Of a stretch of 7,824 bases of DNA, positions 1 through 4,620 are shown piece after piece. A program made the position numbers and the translations under genes. Each line of letters opens with the position of its first letter. The stretch's first letter is position 1. Location: NCBI GenBank assembly GCA_003158885.1, contig PMLN01000319.1, positions 1 to 7,824 of the forward strand, in the 5' to 3' direction. The notes below the pieces were generated by a model, which did no database searches, was not told the DNA's origin, and saw only the letters and a program-made list of their open reading frames with translations. This stretch comes from Anaerolineae bacterium. Lineage in GTDB: Bacteria > Chloroflexota > Anaerolineae > Anaerolineales > Villigracilaceae.

Positions 1-648
1 TTTCCAAACGCGGATACAGTTGTCGCGTTCTTTCACATCCAACCAGCCCCGGGTCATCTCATTGATCTCCTGCGGAGAACGGTTCATGAGATCAGCCAGG
101 CCAGGAAAATATGAAACCCACGGGACGAAGGGGACTGGAAGCAAATGCACCTCCGACTCTGGCGGGAGGTGCAGGATTTTGCCATCACGAGATTTCTCCA
201 GAATATCTGTGGATACATTGATGTGCCAGAGATGATCGATGGGGGTCAGATATTGCATGGCAGCTGCCAGGGCGATCATGGATATCAACCTGCGTCCGCC
301 ACTCAGACCGATGTGGATACGCTGGTTTTCTTCTTTTAATTTGGATAATAATTGATGGATGTTTTGACGGGCCGCTTCCACATCTTCTGGTGTTTGAATA
401 TCATATAGATCGGAATGCCCGAACCTTAGAGGGATTCGTTTTAGCTGGCAAGGATGCTCCCCATACTTGCCTTCCGAAAATTCTGCCTCCAGAAGTTTGA
501 TTGCATTTTGAGTGCGTTGGTAGGAGGAAATATAAACGACAGCTACCTGATCTATCTTTTCTTCGCGCGCGAGCAGCAGATCAAGCAAAAATGTAACTTC
601 CTGAGGTTGTCCCCCCAATGTGGCAATGAGTGTGGTTTTTGGATCCAT
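1..648 (-). CDS. CARF-domain CRISPR-associated ring nuclease-like protein (NE0113-like), partial, C-terminus off the left edge
   Basis: My translation of the minus strand gives 216 open residues from ATG at 648-646 to the edge. Residues 5-20 (TTLIATLGGQPQEVTF) form the first beta strand and loop of a CARF Rossmann-like fold. Residues 35-57 hold the second strand and a helix (VAVVYISSYQRTQNAIKLL). Residues 83-101 (DIQTPEDVEAARQNI) lead to the signature at 111-142: IHIGLSGGRRL, a helix rich in Ala and Met, then DHLWHI. This matches the layout of the Cas_NE0113/CARF family, whose members bind cyclic oligoadenylate made by type III CRISPR complexes; several degrade it (ring nucleases). The usual GGRK is GGRR here, so catalysis is not assured. 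Whether an effector or HTH domain follows residue 216 cannot be seen. No Shine-Dalgarno precedes ATG 648. An in-frame ATG at 690-688 overlaps a TATAAT, which favours 648. No cas gene or array is in view. Confidence 0.8.
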   Translation of the reverse strand, partial: MDPKTTLIATLGGQPQEVTFLLDLLLAREEKIDQVAVVYISSYQRTQNAIKLLEAEFSEGKYGEHPCQLKRIPLRFGHSDLYDIQTPEDVEAARQNIHQLLSKLKEENQRIHIGLSGGRRLISMIALAAAMQYLTPIDHLWHINVSTDILEKSRDGKILHLPPESEVHLLPVPFVPWVSYFPGLADLMNRSPQEINEMTRGWLDVKERDNCIRVWK

Positions 649-688
649 TCGGGTTGATTGCAGCAAATTTGTGTTGTTTCCCACAATC

Positions 689-694
689 ATTATA
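689..694 (-). promoter_or_regulatory. Possible -10 element for the CARF gene
   Basis: The minus strand reads TATAAT here, 41 bases upstream of the ATG at 648. The -35 region (around 712-717, TAGCTG or TTAGCT) is weak. A transcript from this box would begin near 682, downstream of the alternative in-frame ATG at 690, which supports the 648 start. Sequence match only. Confidence 0.35.
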
Positions 695-752
695 TTCTAT
701 TACTTTAGTTTCAGCTAACCACAATCTGGTTGGCGAGCACTTCATAGAAATA

Positions 753-780
753 GAAAAGCCATCATTGCGGGTGGCTTTTC
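753..780. terminator. Perfect 9-bp hairpin, possible bidirectional terminator
   Basis: GAAAAGCCA at 753-761 pairs perfectly with TGGCTTTTC at 772-780 around a 10-base loop. The A/T run sits inside the stem, as in bidirectional intrinsic terminators, but only a short T run closes each side and the stem has few G/C pairs. On the minus strand it lies about 105 bases upstream of the CARF start, where it could insulate that gene from upstream reading. Confidence 0.4.
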
Positions 781-881
781 GTTGGATGGGCGCTGTGGCT
801 TCCTTTGGTTCTTGACTATCCATATTCATGAAAGCCTCTTCCTTTGGAGGAGAAGGGCATGCTTTTACAGCCAGCAGAGAA

Positions 882-911
882 CTCTGAAACCAACCTGTGA
901 CTGGTTCAGAG
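882..911. repeat. Imperfect inverted repeat (10-bp stem with one bulge)
   Basis: CTCTGAAACCA at 882-892 pairs with TGGTTCAGAG at 902-911 with one bulged A and a 9-base loop. No T tract follows, so it is not a standard terminator. It sits about 90 bases left of the transposase remnant. It could be part of a lost mobile element end or an RNA structure; function unknown. Confidence 0.4.
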
Positions 912-1000
912 GAGTGACGACATGACGATAAATCAGGTTTCTTTGTAGAATTTGGAGTTTTTTTCAATTGCTTTGCTGTGGGTATATAGAGGTGGCCCTG

Positions 1001-1491
1001 GGGTGGAGCGCCATGATCCCGCGTAGCAGCCAGAGCGGTACCAGCGAAGCCAAGGGCTTGCCGATCTCTTAAGCCGGTCCGGACCTGATCAAGGAATTCT
1101 CGTTTCTGGGTGCGGAGACCCCCCGGCAATGGGATCCGCAGATCGCCGCCATCTTTTACGATCAGATCGTTCACCATGGCAAGCCTTACACGCAAGCCGT
1201 TTGTGTGCCACTTATCTGCTCGATCGCATCCGGGCCACCCTCAAAGAAGACCGCGCCCACGAACTGCGCGATGTGGGTGGCATCCGGTGAGTCGAGCAAG
1301 CTCGAAAGATCAGACTTGCACCTGGCGCAAGTACAGGTGTTGCCACTCGTTACAATGTGCCTAAAGAAGTTTGGCAACGTAACAATCAAAGGACTCGTCT
1401 GGCTCGCCGGGAGCAACTGGCAGAAAAGAATCAAAAGAGGAAAGGCACATCCCATCCAGAAAGAGGCGAGTCAGGAACTCCCTCATTGTAA
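1001..1491 (+). pseudogene. IS110-family transposase, C-terminal remnant with stop and frameshifts
   Basis: Conceptual translation resembles the C-terminal (Transposase_20) half of IS110-type transposases. The first segment, from 1013, reads MIPRSSQSGTSEAKGLPIS, then a TAA at 1070-1072 where a Lys is expected, then AGPDLIKEFSFLGAETPRQW and DPQIAAIFYDQIVHHGKPYT. Near 1202-1206 a GT appears duplicated (TGTGTG), shifting the frame to TYLLDRIRATLKEDRAHELR followed by DVGGIR and a TGA at 1288-1290. Beyond it, VEQARKI and then YNVPKEVWQRNNQRTRLARR run to TAA at 1489-1491. At least two frame disruptions and two stops mean it is dead. The N-terminal DEDD catalytic half is absent from the window, so the element is truncated as well. 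It marks past transposition beside the CARF gene. The family call is from remembered motifs, not from a search. Confidence 0.72.
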
Positions 1492-1708
1492 TTGGGCACA
1501 ACCTTTCCTCTATGGAAAGTGTATAACCTCGGATCGCGGTGCGTCAAGTAGTCGTTTATATTTTGTTGCGCCTGATTAATACAAAATGCAATGATTCAAC
1601 TCTTGACAAGACTTAGAACTTCTACTTAAGTCATCCGCCGAGATTTTTGAAGCAATAGAGCACGAAGCTGTCGACAATCCTGTACTTTGCACATTCTGAT
1701 CCGCCATG

Positions 1709-1755
1709 CATACCTTTTACATTACAATTCCAAGCAGATGAACCAGCCAGCACAG
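1709..1755. repeat. Imperfect direct repeat, copy 1
   Basis: This 47-base stretch aligns with 1834-1883. Both begin CATACC, continue with a TTTTA-containing segment and TCCAA, share the exact 13-mer GATGAACCAGCCA (here 1737-1749), and end in ACAG. The spacing between copies is about 128 bases. A short structured tail (CCGGTC...ATGCCG) follows both. Function unknown. Confidence 0.5.
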
Positions 1756-1833
1756 GGTGCGTAATCCGGTCGATGCCGACCACTGAATCCGGAGGAAGCC
1801 CAGTTTGTTTTATGATTGAAGATCGGGTAGCAA

Positions 1834-1883
1834 CATACCCCTTTTATTCCTCATATCCAATATGGATGAACCAGCCATGACAG
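1834..1883. repeat. Imperfect direct repeat, copy 2
   Basis: Second copy of the repeat at 1709-1755, with the exact shared 13-mer at 1865-1877. It lies just upstream of the toxin-antitoxin promoter. The two copies differ by several substitutions and small gaps, so the duplication is old or the sequence is evolving as non-coding DNA. Confidence 0.5.
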
Positions 1884-1895
1884 ATTAGATCCCTC

Positions 1896-1924
1896 TTGCC
1901 GGTTGTACGGCAATGCCGTATAAG
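1896..1924 (+). promoter_or_regulatory. Candidate promoter of the toxin-antitoxin operon
   Basis: TTGCCG at 1896-1901 (4 of 6 to the -35 consensus) and TATAAG at 1919-1924 (5 of 6 to the -10 consensus) are 17 bases apart. Transcription would start around 1931, just before the inverted repeat at 1935-1966. The spacer contains the hairpin TACGGC-AAT-GCCGTA. Consensus match only. Confidence 0.45.
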
Positions 1925-1934
1925 CGTTATATGG

Positions 1935-1966
1935 TCCGAACCATAGTATGCGTAGTATGGTTCGGA
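1935..1966. promoter_or_regulatory. Perfect 11-bp inverted repeat, likely toxin-antitoxin operator
   Basis: TCCGAACCATA at 1935-1945 is the exact reverse complement of TATGGTTCGGA at 1956-1966, with 10 bases between. Centres of the arms are 21 bases apart, two helical turns, which suits a dimeric HTH repressor. It sits immediately before the toxin start and after a plausible promoter, the usual place for autorepression by Xre-type antitoxins. The antitoxin gene is intact, so the site may still be bound. Confidence 0.6.
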
Positions 1967-1978
1967 AAGTGAAGCCCC

Positions 1979-2290
1979 ATGGAATTCATCGAAGCCTCTG
2001 CCTTTACGAAATACGTCTACAAATATCTATCCGAAGACGAATATCTGGGATTGCAAAGTTTTCTTCTCCAATATCAGGAAGCGGGCAAAGTCGTTCCAAA
2101 GTCCGGTGGAGTAAGGAAAGTCTGCTGAGCCATGACGGGTAAGGGCAAGAGCGGAGGCGTGCGAGTGATTTACTATTTCAAGAAGAAGGATGATGAAATC
2201 TGGCTGTTAACCATTTACAGCAAGAGCGAAACAGAGAACATCCCTGCTCATGTTTTGCGTCAGATCGCAAAGGAGATCGAAAATGTCTAA
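1979..2290 (+). pseudogene. HigB/RelE-family toxin with in-frame TGA at codon 50
   Basis: Start ATG at 1979 with a modest GGAAAG about 9 bases upstream; the frame reaches TAA at 2288-2290 (103 codons), the usual length for this family. Residues 1-20 read MEFIEASAFTKYVYKYLSED, a typical toxin N-terminus. Residues 43-49 read GGVRKVC, followed by TGA (2126-2128), then AMTGKGKSGGVRVIYYF, the basic loop and central strands of RelE-like ribonucleases, then IWLLTIYSKSETENI. Homologues, as I recall them, have Trp at the stop position (RKxRWA), so a single TGG to TGA change fits; the preceding residue is also Cys rather than Arg. Everything after the stop remains in frame, which suggests a recent nonsense mutation. 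A functional toxin would cleave mRNA at the ribosome. UGA readthrough is possible but unsupported. Confidence 0.8.
2269..2275 (+). promoter_or_regulatory. Strong ribosome binding site for the antitoxin
   Basis: AAAGGAG lies 7 bases before ATG 2283 and inside the 3' end of the toxin frame. It selects 2283 over the upstream in-frame ATG at 2250. It would let the antitoxin be translated even though the toxin frame stops early. Confidence 0.75.
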
Positions 2291-2570
2291 GCGCGATATC
2301 GGTATGGAAATCCTCGAAGGCATCCGCGACATCAAGGCCTATAAGGCTGGCAAGAAGATGTTGCGTGTTCACACCTTGAAACAACCTGCATCGCCGCGCA
2401 CAATACGCATCAAATTGAAATTGTCGCAATCGGCTTTTGCGGGTTTGATGGGGGTCAGCCTGCGCACCGTCCAAGATTGGGAACAGGGACGCCGCAAGCC
2501 CAGCGGACCTGCCGTTGCATTATTACGCATTGCAGAGCAAAAGCCCGAAGTATTCATGCAACTATCATAG
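2283..2570 (+). CDS. Xre-type HTH antitoxin of a HigBA/NadS-like toxin-antitoxin pair
   Basis: This 95-residue protein starts at ATG 2283, chosen for the AAAGGAG at 2269-2275; the ATG overlaps the toxin stop by 8 bases (ATGTCTAA), typical of translational coupling. Residues 1-38 form the toxin-contacting region (MSKRDIGMEILEGIRDIKAY begins it). Residues 40-85 hold a Cro/C1-type helix-turn-helix: RIKLKLSQSAFAGLMGVSLR, then TVQDWEQGRRKPSGPAVALL, a pattern close to the NadS/HigA family. It should bind and neutralise the toxin and, as a dimer, repress the operon through the inverted repeat at 1935-1966. The frame is intact while the partner toxin carries a stop, so it may act now only as a self-regulating DNA-binding protein or as protection against related toxins. 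Confidence 0.88.
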   Translation: MSKRDIGMEILEGIRDIKAYKAGKKMLRVHTLKQPASPRTIRIKLKLSQSAFAGLMGVSLRTVQDWEQGRRKPSGPAVALLRIAEQKPEVFMQLS

Positions 2571-2577
2571 TCACGAT

Positions 2578-2637
2578 GATACAGTCAAAGGCAAGGCACA
2601 GCAGGTTGAGGTGTATGAGGTGATGGGATTGAAGTGA
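2578..2637 (+). pseudogene. Possible 3' remnant of a class III nucleotide cyclase gene
   Basis: The frame ending at TGA 2635-2637 reads DTVKGKAQQVEVYEVMGLK. This resembles the very C-terminal tail seen after class III adenylate/guanylate cyclase domains (lKGk..pvevYev.g). Nothing upstream in this frame continues the domain, so if real it is a tiny leftover. The match is short and could be chance. Confidence 0.3.
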
Positions 2638-2655
2638 GTATTCTGCTGGTATCAC

Positions 2656-3390
2656 ATGAAGACTAAGAAGTCACATCACAAAATTGATTGGAATCTTTTA
2701 CTGACAACTATAAGCGCGATTGCTGCTTTGGCGAGTGTGTATTCTGCGTTTACAGCCAATAAGATTGCTCAAGAATCTCAGGTGCCTGAGCCTATAGTAA
2801 CTTATGTGGGTGAATTTCATGATTACAGCCAAGATAAGTTGCCCTGTAAAACAGCAATGGGATACAGTGAGTGGCAAATAGATTTTGCTGTTGGATTTGA
2901 TGTTAGTAATTTTGGCGGCAAACCAGATTCGCTGATAAAAATCGATTACAACCCTAATGTTGAAACGTTTCATCCGTCGATAAACGCATCTATTGATTAC
3001 GAATTCTTTGGTACATCTGAAGAACTTACCAACTGGTTGCAAACACACAACTCACCATTTGATTCATGGGTAAAACAATCAAAGAATAAACTGGATTATT
3101 CATCACCACCAATTAATATTGGAAGTGGTGAGACACACAGAATTATTTTGCCAGCCACGGAAGAAATAAGAATAGAAGATAATCTATCCCCCCAGCAGGC
3201 TGTCGAGGCGTTAAGGAACGTTAACTTAAATTCGGGAATTTCATTCCAATTTGCCAACGGGGACACAAAACAAGAGATGATTCAACTGATCAATCCCTTT
3301 TCCTCAGTGCTATTTATATCTTTGTCAGACTTTAATCTTTGCTCCCCAGCCGCATCACCTACATTTGTACCGATACCGCCTATGCCATAA
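2656..3390 (+). CDS. Orphan single-span membrane-anchored protein
   Basis: I do not recognise this 244-residue protein. The N-terminus is basic (MKTKKSHHK), then residues 12-34 form one hydrophobic helix (LLLTTISAIAALASVYSAF), followed by a polar region of about 200 residues probably outside the membrane. The large domain has alternating strand-like segments (EPIVTYVGEF, WQIDFAVGFDVSNFGG, RIILPATEEI), suggesting a beta-rich fold, and ends in a Pro-rich tail (PTFVPIPPMP). Two or three Cys could form disulfides. Start ATG 2656 has no clear Shine-Dalgarno. Base composition is visibly more AT-rich than the genes to the right, in keeping with horizontal acquisition. It follows the antitoxin by 85 bases on the same strand and overlaps the convergent peptidase gene by 11 bases at its end. 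Orientation in the membrane and function are unknown. Confidence 0.7.
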   Translation: MKTKKSHHKIDWNLLLTTISAIAALASVYSAFTANKIAQESQVPEPIVTYVGEFHDYSQDKLPCKTAMGYSEWQIDFAVGFDVSNFGGKPDSLIKIDYNPNVETFHPSINASIDYEFFGTSEELTNWLQTHNSPFDSWVKQSKNKLDYSSPPINIGSGETHRIILPATEEIRIEDNLSPQQAVEALRNVNLNSGISFQFANGDTKQEMIQLINPFSSVLFISLSDFNLCSPAASPTFVPIPPMP

Positions 3391-4489
3391 CTACAAAACC
3401 AACAAACCTCACCAACTGCTCCATACCTTTTTCGATGGGGCCAACGTCAATATATTCATGCACGGTATGCGCACCGCCGCCGGTGGTGACGCCCAACACG
3501 GTAGCTGGATAACCACGGCTTAAAGGAATATTGGCATCGGTTGAACCAGAAGTCAATTCCGGTTTGATACCCTGTTCGCGCAGGCATTCCTCAGCGAGCC
3601 GGATCAGCGGGTGACCCGGCGCGATCTCGCCTGCCGGGCGCTCGCCGATCACTTCAGATTCGATCTTCACACCGTTCTTGATCCCCGAGCGAATCAGAAC
3701 TTCCACCTGATGAACCAGCGTATTCAACGCCTCCATACTTTCAGAACGCAAATCCAATTCAAAATCCGCTTCGGAAGCCAGCACATTGATGCCCATTCCG
3801 CCGGAAATTTTGCCCACATTCAATGTGGTGCGCGGCAGCGCCGGAAGCGAAAGTGAGGCAATCTGCGTGACGAGCCGGGCGGTTTCATGGATGGCCGAGG
3901 GCTGGCCATAATCCGACCATGAGTGCCCGCCCGCAGTCCTGACCGTGAGGCGATAGCGCTTGACACCAACGGCGCGATGGTAAACATGTCCCAGTGATAA
4001 GCCCTCGATCACGAGATAGGCTTGAACCTCTTCGCCGAATTTATCCACCACAGCCTTCATGCCGCGCAGATCACCCAGCCCCTCCTCACAGACATTGGCA
4101 ACAAACCAAACATCATTTTGTAATCGAATCCTTCGCTCGCGCAGCATCCATATTAATCCAAACAAGGCCGCCACGCCCAGCGAGTTATCGCCGAGGCCCG
4201 GCCCGTAAATCCGCTCGTCGTCGCGCGTCACATTCAGGTTTGTCCCGGACGGGAAAACCGTATCCATATGCGCCGAGACAATCAACGGCTTTGCATTTTG
4301 CTTTGGTCCTCCGCCCCCCACCCACCGCCCGTACAGATTGTTCACCGAATCCATCGAGACATCTTCCAATCCCTCCTGGATGAATCTCTCGCGCACAAAT
4401 TCCGCACGTCCTTTCTCCTCGAAGGTCGGCGCGGAAATTTGCTGGATGTGAATGGCAAGCTCCAGCAATTGTTCAATAAAATTTGTCAT
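3380..4489 (-). CDS. M20-family metallopeptidase (peptidase T/carboxypeptidase-like)
   Basis: This 369-residue, full-length protein is a cytoplasmic zinc hydrolase of clan MH; members remove single residues from peptides or cleave acyl-amino-acid conjugates. The metal and catalytic residues are visible: His74 and Asp76 in VSAHMDTVFP, bridging Asp101 in GPGLGDNSLG, the general base Glu135 with Glu136 in VCEEGLGD, Glu162 in LVIEG, and the C-terminal His344 in GGGAHTVHEYID. The lid/dimerisation domain spans about residues 170-285 and includes RTAGGHSW. No signal peptide is seen. Start ATG 4489 has a purine-rich AGGAGGAAG (4510-4502) 12 bases upstream, somewhat distant. It is the last of three minus-strand genes, 131 bases after the PfkB stop, and its leader contains two heptamer repeat arrays. 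Substrate cannot be read from the sequence. Confidence 0.9.
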   Translation of the reverse strand: MTNFIEQLLELAIHIQQISAPTFEEKGRAEFVRERFIQEGLEDVSMDSVNNLYGRWVGGGGPKQNAKPLIVSAHMDTVFPSGTNLNVTRDDERIYGPGLGDNSLGVAALFGLIWMLRERRIRLQNDVWFVANVCEEGLGDLRGMKAVVDKFGEEVQAYLVIEGLSLGHVYHRAVGVKRYRLTVRTAGGHSWSDYGQPSAIHETARLVTQIASLSLPALPRTTLNVGKISGGMGINVLASEADFELDLRSESMEALNTLVHQVEVLIRSGIKNGVKIESEVIGERPAGEIAPGHPLIRLAEECLREQGIKPELTSGSTDANIPLSRGYPATVLGVTTGGGAHTVHEYIDVGPIEKGMEQLVRFVGFVVMA

Positions 4490-4518
4490 GGTTATATTTT
4501 ACTTCCTCCTCTCCGCTC

Positions 4519-4546
4519 ATCTATTTCCAATTCACCATTCCCTATT
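4519..4546. repeat. Degenerate 7-bp tandem repeat, array 1
   Basis: Four heptamers in the plus direction: ATCTATT, TCCAATT, CACCATT, CCCTATT, all ending in ATT (TATT, AATT, CATT, TATT). On the minus strand they read AATNGGN-like units. The array lies in the leader of the M20 gene, 14 bases from array 2 at 4561-4617. Confidence 0.45.
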
Positions 4547-4560
4547 TCCCTGCCCTTCTC

Positions 4561-4617
4561 ACGTTTTGCGTTTTTGCGTTTTACGTTTTACGTTTTGCAT
4601 TTCGTGCTTTGCGTTTC
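4561..4617. repeat. Degenerate 7-bp tandem repeat, array 2
   Basis: Eight units with consensus RCGTTTT: ACGTTTT, GCGTTTTT (8 bases), GCGTTTT, ACGTTTT, ACGTTTT, GCATTTC, GTGCTTT, GCGTTTC. The first five are near-identical and the last three diverge. It fills the space from the PfkB stop codon almost to array 1. Similar heptamer arrays (STRRs) are known from filamentous cyanobacteria. Confidence 0.65.
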
Positions 4618-4620
4618 GCC

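Larger units (their letters stand above)
649..1000. other. Gene-poor stretch with two hairpins
   Basis: I find no convincing gene on either strand. A minus-strand open frame crosses this stretch but runs antisense through the transposase remnant and into the CARF gene out of frame, so I treat it as chance. The stretch holds two good hairpins, at 753-780 and 882-911. It lies between the CARF gene and the IS110-type debris and may be residual flank from the insertion. Confidence 0.6.
1492..1934. other. Gene-poor stretch between IS remnant and toxin-antitoxin locus
   Basis: No gene with a credible start is visible. On the minus strand about 70 codons are open between stops near 1638 and 1847, with no good start or recognised motif. 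The stretch carries short hairpins (CTTTCC/GGAAAG at 1503-1519; GACTTA/TAAGTC at 1610-1632; GGGTA/TACCC at 1825-1840, followed by CTTTTATT; TACGGC/GCCGTA at 1906-1920) and a pair of imperfect direct repeats. It may be the eroded remainder of a mobile element. Confidence 0.5.

Noticed and set aside
581..1195. 204-codon minus-strand open frame
   Set aside because: It runs antisense through the transposase remnant, crosses two hairpins and enters the CARF gene out of frame; composition is unlike a protein and no motif is seen.
1205..1579. 124-codon plus-strand open frame
   Set aside because: It reads the transposase remnant in a shifted frame; the recognisable transposase residues are in the other frames.
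1603..1631. TTGACA with a 17-base spacer as a promoter
   Set aside because: The -35 is perfect, but the paired -10 (TTAAGT) matches only 3 of 6 and no gene follows.
1825..1846. GGGTA/TACCC stem followed by CTTTTATT as an intrinsic terminator
   Set aside because: A 5-bp stem with an interrupted T tract is too weak, and no gene ends nearby.
1638..1847. About 70 open minus-strand codons covering the direct repeat copy 1
   Set aside because: No proper start codon, no ribosome binding site and no recognised motif; an open frame of this length is expected by chance.
4561..4617. CRISPR array
   Set aside because: The units are 7 bases with no spacers, so this is a simple tandem repeat.
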